Positions 11,803 through 22,726 of a DNA stretch of 64,000 nucleotides are shown in pieces. This stretch comes from Nemophila menziesii (taxonomy: Eukaryota; Streptophyta; Magnoliopsida; Boraginales; Hydrophyllaceae), in NCBI GenBank assembly GCA_029959085.1, contig JARWIR010000010.1, positions 33,286,731-33,350,730 on the forward strand. The letters are read 5' to 3'. The position numbers and the translations under genes are program-made. Under the pieces are notes generated by a model. The model saw only the letters and a program-made list of their open reading frames with translations. It had not been told where the DNA came from and searched no databases. Numbering within the stretch: the first letter of the stretch is position 1; each line of letters begins with the position of its first letter.

Positions 11803-12103
11803 TTAGCGAGGACTTTGTTCCTCGCAAAAGGCATCCTCTAGCGAGGAAACTAGTTCCTCGTAAGAAAGGGAAACTTCTAGCGAGGAAAACAAGTCCTCGC
11901 AAGAAAGGACCTCTAGCGAGGAACTTCTAGTCCTCGCAAGAAGTTTTCCTTTCTCGACGACTTTGCCAGGTCGTCGTAAAATCAAACTTCTCTCGACGAA
12001 CTTTTCGCGACGACCTTTAGGCGAGGACTTGTCCTCGTTAAAGGTTTTAGCGAGGAAATAGTGAACCTCTTGCGAGGACTTAAGTCCTCGCTAAAGGTCT
12101 TAC
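11803..12103. promoter_or_regulatory. CACTA 3' subterminal motif array
   Basis: About seven forward GCGAGGA and six reverse TCCTCG motifs, plus related CGACGAC variants. They are arranged largely as facing pairs able to form hairpins; 12,072-12,091 (GCGAGGACTTAAGTCCTCGC) is a perfect 20-bp palindrome. It mirrors the 5' array. Confidence 0.78.
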
Positions 12104-12114
12104 ATGTAGTAGTG
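12104..12114 (-). repeat. CACTA right terminal inverted repeat
   Basis: ATGTAGTAGTG, followed by the CCT target duplicate at 12,115-12,117. Confidence 0.95.
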
Positions 12115-12117
12115 CCT

Positions 12118-12818
12118 ATATAGTTTTCAAAAACAAAATCTAAACATTAATTTTAAGTTATGAACTAAACATAACTAGTTTGTAAACCACAAGAGGCTGA
12201 ATTTATTCGATTTGTATATATCTAACCACATAATACGAGGAAGTTAAAACAAAACATGTGAAATATAACCCAATCTAGGTATCACAATAAAATCATACAT
12301 TTCAAACCAAGATGTTTAGTAATGTTTGCTTACAAAGTATTTGGTTGGAAAAAAACCCTCCAAAAGCCCGAGAAGCCATCCGAAGAAAGAGAAAATAATA
12401 TCAATGAACATTGTAAATGCAACGTATATGTTTCTTAAAACACATCACAACCCCTAAGCTAGAACTAAATCCCGAATTCTTTACAAGCATTGTTTTCATC
12501 ATGTCAAATTAAAAGACGAATTCCATCAGATAGGTGAATACAAGGGCCGGCAGTAGGAGTCTACTTTCCCTTGGATGCTTATTACGCAATAAAAATGTCT
12601 TTTTGACCAAAAAGATAACTTATCATTGATTTGTACCTGATAATTACCAATAATATGAATGGCATCAAACATCATAGCCCTAGCTATGAGCCATATCGGT
12701 TTCTCCAATTTCACAAGAATGTCATCTTCAACTGTATTACCAAATATATAGTAACTAACTAGTGCAACAAGGAAGTAACAAAAAGCGACAATTATATTGG
12801 AAACAATTACTCTTCTCC
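12118..12818 (-). pseudogene. LHT-type amino-acid transporter pseudogene, internal exons (copy 1)
   Basis: Continuation of the gene ending at 5,771, on the minus strand. The exon at about 12,637-12,818 is open and reads RVIVSNIIVAFCYFLVALV, then FGNTVEDDILVKLEKPIWLIA and FDAIHIIGNYQ before a GTAC donor. This closely follows the LHT pattern GN-VEDNIL-LEKPTWLIA-IHVIGSYQ. Further on are FDMMKTMLVKN (about 12,480-12,510) and RNIYVAFTMFIDIIFSFFG (about 12,370-12,440), the next LHT membrane segment. Frames between pieces do not join, and the 5' exons are missing, so this is a decayed gene fragment. It may have been captured by the repeat block or may be a host locus invaded by it. Confidence 0.82.
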
Positions 12819-13389
12819 ATATATGTATTACACTACACTAACCTATTAATTCCTATATTATACAATATAACTTATATTTTATCATTGAAACAACAAAATA
12901 TTATACAAATAACTGAAATTTATACAAACAACAAAATAAATTAAAATCATAGGAAGATGATTTTAAGAAGTTGAGGTGGGCCAAGTGAAGATTTCCTAAA
13001 TTCAGGGGGAACCATAAAGTGTAAGTATACGTTTTTTATAGGGTCAAATTGTATTTTTTGGGAAACCTTGGTGGAACACCAAAACCATTTTTGTAGAGGG
13101 TCGGCACTTGAATTATTGAAGTGTTAAGAACTTCACATGTTAAAAATTGGATAAAATTTCTTTCATTTTAATGTTTTTATTTGGTATAGTTAAGATAGAA
13201 AAATTAGTTATAACATTATATTCAAACATGCGAGTTGATGAAATGTACTAATTGCCACTCTTTACAAAGCTATGGAATATTATGTTTGTCTCCCATAGTA
13301 GAAATTTGGAAAGCAACATATCTATTTCATTATTAAAAAAGAGATAAATGTACTTACAATATTTTTTATGGAATAGATTGACCAACCTT
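12819..13389. other. Non-coding flank between LHT and copia remnants
   Basis: AT-rich sequence matched at 38,967-39,540. No gene is visible; it may be LHT intron and the lost 5' part of that gene. Confidence 0.4.
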
Positions 13390-15052
13390 GAGAGAAGTAA
13401 GTGAAGGATTCGCAATCACGGTTATATCAAATATATGAGCAGCGGAAACAAGTAATTGCAATTCTAAGTCAATCTAGTGTGATTTAAGAATTTAAATAGA
13501 AACAAAGTATTTCGATTACATACCTTAACGCTTTGTATGAGAATTGAATTGGACTAACCCAGCTTCAAAAACTTGAAACATCCACGCTTTACACACCGAG
13601 TTTGATCCTTGCTTTCAGAATCCAATTTTGACTTGGAGATAAAAGACTTTTAGCTTTCTGTGGTTTTTTTCTAGGAAGAAAACTGATGAGACAAAATTCT
13701 CTTTGTATAATGACTCTCATTATATTATAAACCCAACAGAAGAAAATAAAAAGACAAAGAATAGGAAAAGTCAGAAACGTATAATGAATTTAATTATCTT
13801 AATAAGCTGGTCCATTACCACTTGTGAAGTGGACTTGGACTTTCTTCATTATACAAAAACACTTGACTAGCCCAGCGGTTAGTGACACATCCACAAACTA
13901 GTCAATAATTTTTTCCTTTTTATCTGTTTTGTCTTAGATCAGTCTTATATTAGAATATTAATTTGTGCTAGCAAATTAATATACCAATATTCCAAGTATA
14001 TAATTAATTAATATTTATTATCTAATAATAAAATTAATTAATGTCATGAAGCAAGTTCAATGCACTCGTTAGTGTGCGACTACGTGGGTTCATCGTTAAA
14101 CCGGTAGTAGTTAATTAAATTAACCACTAATCGAGGTTGGCGTCTAACAGCACTCCCAAACGACCGGATAACGTGAAGTAACTCTGTACAAAGAACTCGG
14201 TGAAGGATCATACACGTATTCCCTTTATCTTTACACCTCCTGATCATCCTGGGATATGGTACAACTGTCAAATCCCATTAGAAAATCAACTACGTTACAC
14301 GTTGATTATCAACGATTGATGAATGACCTAAGAAACTCCTTTCTTCATTCATTCTATCACCTTGCCCAAGGATTCGATACAATCGTTATAAACTTATGAC
14401 ATCGTAGAGCTCAAACTCTTGACCTAGAGTTGATAGATTCCATCTTGACTCATCTGAATGAGCATATATACTTAGCTACGTTCAATATCCTTTCGACTAG
14501 CATTATGACACACTAGTAGTCCAGTATCAAAACATAACAAGCACATACACAACTATAGTGATGATCTCAGGTCAAAGGATTACAAGTATAAAAATCCTTA
14601 TAGAGATTAACCTACTTGACAGTTCAAGGTAATTAACCATTAGGAATCTCTAGTTTCAGTCGGTTCGATAATCACATCTCTATGTGATGTATTATCTATG
14701 CACCTAACTCGGTAAACGAGAACTACCGATATTTATCCAATAAATACTTGTTAGCTAATCTAACCGGATCATCAAGGTCCTAACTCGATGATCCTACGAT
14801 TAAGAACAAGTTTCGCTTAAGTCCTATGAGCTAAATTCTCATTATAATAACACCTTATGATATCTAGTTCGTAACTTAATCAAGTATTTGCCTTTATATT
14901 ATGTAGATGAATACCATAATCATAAAAGTTTGCTATAGATTCAAGGAAACAATTTCTTTAATCAATACGGTAGTGATAACTATTATCGTGTACAGTAAAC
15001 ACTTATGTTCAATTCATTACAAGACGATCGGGGCTAGGGATTAATTCCAACA
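13390..15052 (-). repeat. Ty1/copia-type LTR (copy 1)
   Basis: On the minus strand the LTR starts TGTTGGAATTAATCCC at 15,052, directly after a polypurine tract (CCAAGTGGGAGAT), so it is the 3' LTR. The body has the usual copia landmarks, including GTATGTAATCGAAATAC and a far end near CCGTGATTGCGAATCC. The far edge is uncertain (about 13,380-13,400) and I see no target duplication. No second LTR is visible beyond the internal region. Confidence 0.7.
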
Positions 15053-18000
15053 ATCTCCCACTTGGCCTAGACCCAATCATTCAAGTGCCATAATTCATAA
15101 ACAGTTTGTTCTCATCAGATTCTTCTGATAGACACACTTAGATGAATATATCTACATCATTTTCCCTTTCTTCTACCTATTGAATGTGAACATCTTCATG
15201 TTCATAATATCTCGAATCAAGCGTACTACTGCAAAATTTGTTTAGATTTATAGTCTGATCTACTATCTATATTGTAGAAACCACACAATATATATAAGAA
15301 CCATTGTATCCAAACAACTTGCATAGTTGCATCTTATGATGTTATGTATTCTACTTTTAGTAACCAAAATCCGCTATAGTATCTTGATTGGAACTATTCC
15401 AATTCACTTCTCCTCTATATAGACACAACCATATGTTGATTTGCTATCATCCATGTTTGAAGCAAAACAAGCATCTATTTACCCACTTAACTTCAGCTTA
15501 TATTCTCTACATATGAGGAATGTGTCCTTAATACTTCTTACGTACTTAAGGATAGTCTTTACTACTTTTAAACATTCTTCATCAAGGTTACCTTCATACT
15601 CACTCGCTACTCCTAGCGTGTAGTACACTTCAGGTCTTATACATTTTTCATGGTATGCTAGATATATCCTTATTGTTTTAACAAACATGACTATACACAT
15701 TCATTCTCTTACTTTTAGGGTCCTAGAACAAACCCTCCCATTAAGAGTAATTCCAAAACCTATTGTCAAATAGATCCTCTTGGAATTTCCATGTGATACT
15801 TTTAAAAAGGTATAAATGTAGTAAGATTGATATAGGTCAAGTAGCTTCTGATCTATCTCTGTAGATCCCAATTCAAAGAATATAAGCTACTTTTCTAAAT
15901 CTTTCATGGAGAACTATTAGACAATCAAAAACTTGGTTAATTGCTTGGTTGGTATATCATATCCTTATGTGATAATATGTCATCTACATATAACACTAGG
16001 AAGATAAGTGTACTCCCACTATTCCTTTGTACTCTTATGACTCTTATTCTAAAATCATAAAATCAAACTATTTGATTGTTTGAAAGAGAGTAATCCAACT
16101 TAGTGACATTTGCTGAATCCATTAAATGGATTATTGGAACTTACATATTTTATTATGAGTAAATGGCAATATGAGACATTTAGGATTGGTCTTAAGGACG
16201 TCATAGACTCCCATTTAGTGAAAACTATTTTCACATGATATTACCATATCTCATAATAATATTATGTAGTTACCAATAGTAGAATCTGAAATAAATTAAG
16301 CATTTATATAAAAAGGGAATTTTCCATAATAGATGTTTTCCTTTTGATTAAAACGCTTAGCAATTAGAAGGACGTTATAGGTCTCTACCTTACCGTCTAC
16401 TCCAATCATTTCCCTAGCACCCATTTACTATAAATGGATCTTATATATATTAAAGATTCAACCAAAGTACTATACTTTGTTGGTTCTTTTAGATACTAAT
16501 TCGGATTCTATGGTTCTTAACCACTCGTCACTATCTAGACTAGTCATAGCCTCTTCATACTGATTTAGGATCATCACTTGATGGGGTTATCATCTATATG
16601 ATTTCCTCATCAAACTATCACCATTATTACAATTGATTTTGGTGTATGATGATATCTATATATCATATAGGAAGCTTGTGTACAATAAATGTTTCTTTCT
16701 CTTAATTTTGTTAACTTCCTTGTTCCAAAAGAGGTTCAAATCGTCTATAATTACTCAAAGTTTGAGACTTGAACCTTAAATGAAACTATTAACTCATCAA
16801 GCAAAGACATATCAGTATGCATCTGATGGTATATAGCTTGTATAAATAACTCTGAAATCTTTATTTCATTTTGATCTATTTCTACATTATGAATCCCTTC
16901 ACTATGGAATTCCAATCTGGAAATGTTGTATTCCTTACCACAAACTCTTTGTGTTCAGAATGGTGTAGGAATATAATCATGTCATTTTCTTTGGGTATCC
17001 AACAAATCTATAATTGAAAGATCTCAACTCAATCTTAACCATCATAAGTCGTTTAATATAAATCAAACAACTTCAAACTTCTACAGTTTGAGGTTTAACT
17101 TATGTTATCTCCATATCACATATGGATTTTATCGACTATTTAGTGGGAACTAAGAGCTCATTAAGTATGCAATTGACTTTAAAACATAACCTCATAAGAA
17201 TATTCGAAAATCAGTGATCCACTGAGACAAAATCTAACTTTGTCATAGATACTCTATAATTCATTGCTAATATTTTCACCTCTACAGGTTGATATCTTAC
17301 TTCTTTAATACTCTTATATACTTGCTTTCAACTTCACTCAATTGTAATTTGAACATTTCAAATCATTTATATTGGTGTTACATTTGGTAAACTCATCTAT
17401 ATCTGTTATATAGTTAGTGAAGGAGATGAAGTAAGAATATCTATTTTCAGCTAAAGTTCGGACTGAACACATGCATCAATATGTAATGGACGTAAGAACT
17501 CATTAGCATTGTCTCTATTTTCATCAAAATGAGATTTAGTCATATTTCATTGAGATAAGTCTCACAAGTTTCATATGATTCAAAGTCATATTCTTCAAGG
17601 AAATCTTCCTTGTTAAACTAGTAAACTTTTTCTCACAGTTTATGACTTAGTCTTTAACACCAAAGATAAGGTTTGATTAGTACGATTATCTATTTCGATT
17701 TATGACCAAAAACAACTATAACATTGTTCTGTAGTTATTTTAGGCAATTATAATCACCATATTGTAAGTATCCAAATATTGGGGTGTAATTCATCACTAC
17801 GAAAAACTTCATTGGTCATTTTATATTACATTAATACACCATAACTATCTTATGATAATATGACCATTTTTGTTCAAAAATAAGTTTATAAAACAAAATA
17901 CAGTTTTCTTACAATATGTTTTGCCAGATGCATCTTTAAAGAATTAGTTATTACAATTGTGGCTTCAACAATTGGTCCATAACCGAAATTGTAATTTAAC

Positions 18001-18480
18001 TTCTCTTATTCTTATTTGTCTATTAATCTTTTGAGTATGCAACATTTTGCATATTTCTAAGCTACTATGAGTATTCCATACCCTTTCAGTGTAATTAATT
18101 GAAGTTCAAGAAATTACAGAAACAATTTCCATTAATGCCCTTACCTTGTTTCTTGGTATTAGATAATTGGTATCTAACTGTCATACAAAGTTACTTATAC
18201 ATCTTCTAAAGATATTTAAGGCTTCATGGGAATATCATGCTTAAAATGTCTTTTGGAGTTCATAATTCATGGATACAAAAATATACACTTAGTACCATTA
18301 CTAAGTTCATATTACTTTAGACATGCATCATATACATTCTATGCATCCTCAAGAGACATTTTAGTCAATAGCTCATTGAACATATCAATGAGTCTCATGT
18401 GCATAAGAAAGACTCTCAAGTTGCACTCACAATTATTGAGATTACCCAACCAACTTGCGATGATTTAAGAAGTGATTTCG
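15053..18480 (-). pseudogene. Degenerate Ty1/copia internal region (copy 1)
   Basis: Minus-strand remnant of a copia polyprotein. Recognisable pieces are the end of reverse transcriptase/RNase H at about 15,420-15,680 (GVASEYEGNLDEECLKVVK, ILKYVRSIKD, LKLSGYIDACFAS, DDSKSTYGCVY), matching the usual KVVKNILKYLRRTKD-LEGYTDASF-DDSKS series, and integrase-start text at about 17,440-17,610 (DFESYETCE, then LRPLHIDACV). Stops and frameshifts are frequent throughout. The gag end (about 17,900-18,480) is only weakly supported. The paralogue is at 40,997-44,420. Confidence 0.72.
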
Positions 18481-18590
18481 CAGAAATATCGAGAAATCTA
18501 ATCATGGCAAGGAATAGGGAACGACGCTTTAGGAACACTATTATATAACTGACATATATATGGACTGTTATCTAAGAGATATATATTGGA

Positions 18591-18730
18591 AACTTTAAAA
18601 CATGAATGAGCCTCCTGGTAGTTAGGTCGTTTCTCACGCATAATTAAAGTGAAGAATAAAAACTATAAAACATGAATGAGCTCCCTGGTAGTCAGGTCGT
18701 TTCTCACTTATAATTATAGTGAGGTACTGG
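18591..18730. repeat. 70-bp direct repeat, two copies
   Basis: AACATGAATGAGC...CTGGTAGT-AGGTCGTTTCTCAC occurs in two adjacent 70-bp units (18,591 and 18,661). It is also present at 44,530-44,660. Confidence 0.85.
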
Positions 18731-19285
18731 TGTCGCCTAGGGTGTGATAAAATAAGATAAATAATAAGTCAGAAAACAACGCACTCTCACCCTAGACAGG
18801 CACAGTACTGCAAGTATTACAGGACGAATGCAAGTTTTAATGATAAGTTGAGTTCGTTCTCAGGGACTTAGTGTGTTAATCGGATAGGTAGCAATAACGA
18901 GTAAAAAGTAATTAATTAAAAGACAGGAAAATAAAGGAGAATAATTCGAGATTAATAATTAAACTAAGGATCAATAAAGACAATGGAATAAATACGAAGA
19001 AATATGAGATGAGAAGTATAGCTTAGGTTTTGCTAGTATGCACTAATCCTTCTAATTCTTTCTATCAAATCTAGTTAATAAGGGAGATAATTAGCTCTTA
19101 GATACTTAGTCAGGATTCTAAATTCCCATACTTTAGACATTGAGAGCGACTAAGGGGGCTACGGACACACCACGAGGCTGGTTCAAATAGGGTTTCCAAG
19201 CGCTACCAAGGCCCTAAGCAATCAATTTCCATACATGGTGATAGTGGTTAAATTATACCCTCATGACTATCTAGTTAAAATTAGA
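18731..19285. other. Retroelement-like non-coding sequence
   Basis: Starts near GTCGCCTAGGGTGTGATAAAA and includes GTTCTCAGGGACTTAGTGTGT and CTACGGACACACCACGAGG. The style resembles non-coding internal parts of plant Ty3-type elements, but I cannot name a family. It recurs at 44,671-45,225. Confidence 0.35.
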
Positions 19286-19544
19286 CACTGGACTTGGTTA
19301 AATTATAATTCGCTGGACTTGCTAGGGGGAAAATCAAGTGCTGGACCTGCTTGGAGTGGATAGTTGGGTTGTAGGACTTAATGAGATAATATCTCTTTTA
19401 ATTATTGGATGAAAATTTATTTGTGTTTTGATTTTATATGATTAATTCTGAATTAGTTGAAATGAAAGTTATAGCTAAAAATTAATTAGGATTATAAAGG
19501 GAAAATTTTATGATTTTTAAAAGTACAAGGACTTAGTTGCAATT

Positions 19545-20130
19545 TAAAAATATTTAAAATAATTATAAGGACTAATATGGATTTTTGATTAATTTAGTGT
19601 TAGGATTATTTAAAAAAATTGAATTGTTTTAGGGTTAATTTGTAATTTTCTAAAAAATTAAAGGACTAAATTGAAATTTTTAAAATAATTACAAAAAATT
19701 ACAAGGACCAATATGTAATTTTGATTAAATTCATGTTATAAATATTTTTTTAAAATTTAGAATTATTTTAGGGTTAATTTGTAATTTTTTAAAAAATTAA
19801 AGGACTAAATTGCAATTTTTAATAGTTATTACAAAAAAATTACAAGGATTAATATGTAATTTTGATTAAATTCATGTTATAAATATTTAAAAAAATAGAA
19901 TTATTTTGGGGTAAACTTTTAATTTTTTGAAAAATTGAAGGACTAATTTTCAATTTTTAAAATTATTACAAAAAATTACAAGTACTAATATGTAATTTCT
20001 ATTAAATCCATGTTATAAATAATTTAAAAATAATGTAGAATTATTTTAGGGTTAATTTGTAATTTTCTAAAAAGTTAAAGGACTAATTTGCAATTTTTAA
20101 AATTATTACAAAAACTACCAAGACTAAATT
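19545..20130 (+). repeat. 140-bp tandem repeats, about four units
   Basis: Units recur at the phrase AGGGTTAATTTGTAATTTT (about 19,631, 19,770, 19,906 in variant form, and 20,048), with spacing of about 137-141 bp. They are very AT-rich and lie upstream of the TnpA-like gene. Confidence 0.85.
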
Positions 20131-20201
20131 TCAATTTAAAAAATATAGGGTTTTATATGTAATAATTTATTTTATTTGTATTAATTTATTATTTTTTCTT
20201 A

Positions 20202-20256
20202 CAGATTATATTCGGTAAATTATTTATGGGGCAACGCCCAATTAATTACGCGGAGA
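20202..20256 (+). other. Possible small exon of element 2
   Basis: A TTCTTACAG acceptor is followed by 54 open bases (IIFGKLFMGQRPINYAEK) and an AAG|GTAAGT donor. The inverted copies lack most of it. The function is unknown, and splice sites alone support it. Confidence 0.35.
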
Positions 20257-20264
20257 AGGTAAGT

Positions 20265-21732
20265 ATTCCCTATTAATTACAACTTCAACTTAATTCCCAA
20301 TTACCAAAATATCCTTCCACCTATTATTAATTACTTTAATTATATATTTTATTAATTATAGTTTAATGTTTATTTATTTTTTTCAGATTTTTTTTTAATA
20401 TTTTTTTTTCGATTTTTTTTTAAAATTTTTTTTTTTTCCGAATTTTTTTTTCGGAAATTTTTTTCACGAATTTTTTTTTTCGAAGATTTTGTCATTGTGT
20501 GTACTAGAAACACACAAGTCCATACTGTTTTGTGTTACTGTAACTCACACATCAAGCAATTGTGTGTTACATTAACACACAATCAGATGTTCAAACTATC
20601 TGTACACTATTATCTATTACTGTGTACAAATATTCTGTATATCTTATTCTGTGTGCCTGCAACACACAATTGTTATTTGTGTGTGTTTAAACAACGCAAC
20701 ACTGTAAATGACACACAAGTCCATACTGTTTTGTGTTACTGTAACTCACACATCAAGCGATTGTGTGTTACATTAACACACAATAAGATGTTCAGACTAT
20801 CTGTACACTATTATCTATTACTGTGTACAAATATTCTGTATATCTTATTCTGTGTTCCTGCAACACACAATTGTTATTTGTGTGTGTTTAAGCAACGCAA
20901 AACTGTAAATGACACACAAGTCCATACTGTTTTGTGTTACTGTAACTCACACATCAAGCAAGATGTTCAGACTATCTGTACACTATTATCTATTACTGTG
21001 TAAAAATATTCTGTACATCTTATTCTGTGTTCCTGCAACACACAATTATTATTTGTGTGTGTTTAAGCAACGCAAAACTGTAAATGATAAACGCATTGTG
21101 TGTCTTACCAACACAAAACCCATACTGTTGTGTGTTACTGTAACACATACTTCCAGCAATTGCGTGTTGCATGAACACATAATCAGCTTACATGTACATT
21201 ATTCTATACCTTTGTGTACAAATATTCTGTCTATCTGATTTTGTGTTCATGTATCACACAATTTGTTATTTATGTGTGTTTAAGCAACTCAATATTATAC
21301 ATGTTGGGTGTTCATGCAACACACAACACATATGATTTTGTGTTACTTTAACACACAATTACATATGTACTAATCCTACATCATGTTATTATGGAAAAAA
21401 GAATTTCGGGGAAAAAATCTCAAAAAAAAAATCCGAAAAAGAAAATTCCGGGGAAAAAAAATCTTAAAAAAAAATTTAAAAAAAATTCGAAAAAAAAAAT
21501 TGAAAAAAAAAATCGAAAAAAGTAATAAAAAATATTTTTTAAAAAAATGAAAAAATAAATTCAGAAATTAAATATAAATATAATATAAATATATAATAAA
21601 ATAAAACACCATATAAGGGCAATAATGGAAGGTAAATATGACCATGTGCTTAGTTGAGAATTAAGTTGAAAATTTGTGAGTAAGAGAATGAAAAGTGAGG
21701 AAGTGTAATTAATTGGGAATTATCTCATTAAT
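20265..21732. repeat. Large imperfect inverted repeat enclosing a satellite
   Basis: The left arm starts TTCCCTATTAATTAC and runs through a T-rich stretch (20,380-20,490). The right arm, read in reverse complement, starts TTCCCAATTAATTAC and runs through a matching A-rich stretch (21,390-21,540). Both arms also share CTTAATT(C)CCAA-type and ACCTTCCA-type words. This could be a fold-back or MULE-like non-autonomous element, but I find no target duplication. Confidence 0.6.
20491..21375. repeat. 201-bp satellite rich in CACACAA/TTGTGTG
   Basis: Three good units start at 20,511, 20,712 and 20,913 (CACACAAGTCCATACTG), with a diverged fourth from about 21,112. The third has a short internal deletion. 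Each unit carries repeated TGTGTGTTAC and AACACACAA words in opposing orientation. 201 is a multiple of three, so one frame stays open for 168 codons, probably by chance. Confidence 0.92.
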
Positions 21733-21977
21733 TATTTTGATCCAATGTTGTACCAATATATTATTAATTTATTTTATTGTAATAATTATTTATTTATCTG
21801 GATTGTAATGAATATTTATTAATTTGATTGTAATAATTATTTATTTATTTTATTGTAATAATTATTTATTTAATTATTCAATTAGTAATAATTTATTTAG
21901 TTATTCATATTGTACGAATTTTGTATTTAGTTCGTAAAGAATTTAATATTTGTTTTTTTATTTCCTTTAAATTATAG
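21733..21977 (+). other. Leader region of the element 2 TnpA-like gene
   Basis: AT-rich with short TTATTTATTTATTGTAATAA repeats. It ends AAATTATAG directly before ATG, so the start codon again follows a leader-intron acceptor, as in the CACTA gene at 9,960. Confidence 0.45.
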
Positions 21978-22726
21978 ATGACAGATGTATTGTCCTGTAA
22001 CCACGACGGAGATGGGAACGAACAGGATCCTCCGAGGGGTCTGAACCGTCCTTTAGCCGACTATGCCCAACCATCGGGTAATCTAAAGTAATCAATCACG
22101 TTAAATAAATATAAGTAAATAATAATTTAATATTATTCAATTTAACATCTTCTCGAAGAAGACGCTCTTGAGGCGTCATATCCTTAAAATCGACCCAAGA
22201 AACTAAGGAGAAAGTAGGTTGGCCCATCCATGTTGACTTCTGCATACTCGATAATACTTGGAATTTCGTGGGTGAGTACAGAAAACATGTGGCCCAGGTG
22301 GAGGGGGCCGCAATTCGTGAATATGTGCATCCGTGCTACAAAAGCGGGAAAGATGTGCCCGATAACTATACAGGGACTATTCAAGTCCAACTTCAAGAGT
22401 TTTTCGATCTACAGGAGTGGAGAAGGCGAAACGACTGGGATGAATTCACGAAGAGATTGAACACGATGAAAGCTACGAGCTATAGGCGTTGGAAGGGGGT
22501 CTAAAGCACAACTACTACATCACGAATACAACACCCCCAGATGTTCTTCTGGAGTTTTGGGGAAAAGTAAAAGAGATGTGGGATAATGAGAATGTTCAGT
22601 TACAAAAGTTTAAATTTTCCTTAGCTAAAATAATATTTTATAAGTCTTTATTTATTAATTTTCTGAAATAAAATTGTAACAAAGTCAGACGGAAATTAAT
22701 AAAACCAATCGGGAAAAGCAAACAAT
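21978..22726 (+). pseudogene. Element 2 TnpA-like gene, truncated plus-strand copy
   Basis: Exon 1, 21,978-22,077, contains HDGDGNEQDPPRG. The predicted exon 2 starts near 22,173 and reads KEKVGWPIHVDF, HVAQVEGAAIREYVHPCYK, EFFDLQEWRRRNDWDEF and ATSYRRWKG. This is plant Ptta/En/Spm-type protein; the later QAEINKTNREKQT motif supports it. A one-base deletion near 22,499 shifts the frame. The gene breaks off in exon 3 at 22,726, where MULE sequence follows. Upstream of the break this copy has fewer disruptions than the inverted ones. Confidence 0.72.

Larger units (their letters stand above)
5905..12114 (+). mobile_element. CACTA (En/Spm-type) transposon, 6,210 bp, internally deleted
   Basis: The element begins CACTACTACAT and ends ATGTAGTAGTG, a perfect 11-bp terminal inverted repeat of the CACTA superfamily, flanked by a 3-bp CCT duplication as expected. 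Arrays of a GCGAGGAC-type motif in both orientations lie under both ends. It carries a TNP2-type gene (6,826-8,389) that has lost its catalytic middle, and a TnpA-like gene (9,960-11,527) that looks intact. The copy of the surrounding block at 38,2xx has no element, so the insertion came after the block duplicated. Without its transposase core the element should move only if supplied with TNP2 from elsewhere. Confidence 0.95.
19286..22726 (+). mobile_element. Element 2: CACTA-like remnant encoding a second TnpA-like protein
   Basis: Segment containing 140-bp tandem repeats, a 201-bp satellite within an inverted repeat, and the 5' exons of a TnpA-like gene. The class is inferred from the gene family; no clear CACTA terminus is visible, although CACTGGACTTGG at about 19,288 is a possible left end. 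The shared sequence with inverted copies starts at TAATTCGCTGGACTTGC (about 19,305). The right side is cut at 22,726 where it joins a MULE. Inverted copies lie at 28,200-31,017, 45,7xx-48,066 and 54,600-57,390. Confidence 0.55.

Noticed and set aside
12762..12944. 60-codon plus-strand frame (also at 38,910)
   Set aside because: Antisense to the LHT exon region and of low-complexity AT-rich composition.
18226..18468. 80-codon plus-strand frame (also at 44,166)
   Set aside because: Antisense to the degenerate copia internal region; no start context or family.
20497..21238. 168- and 109-codon frames in the CACACAA satellite as a repeat protein
   Set aside because: The openness follows from a 201-bp (3 x 67) repeat with few stop words; no start context, no neighbour logic, and the unit looks like a DNA motif array.
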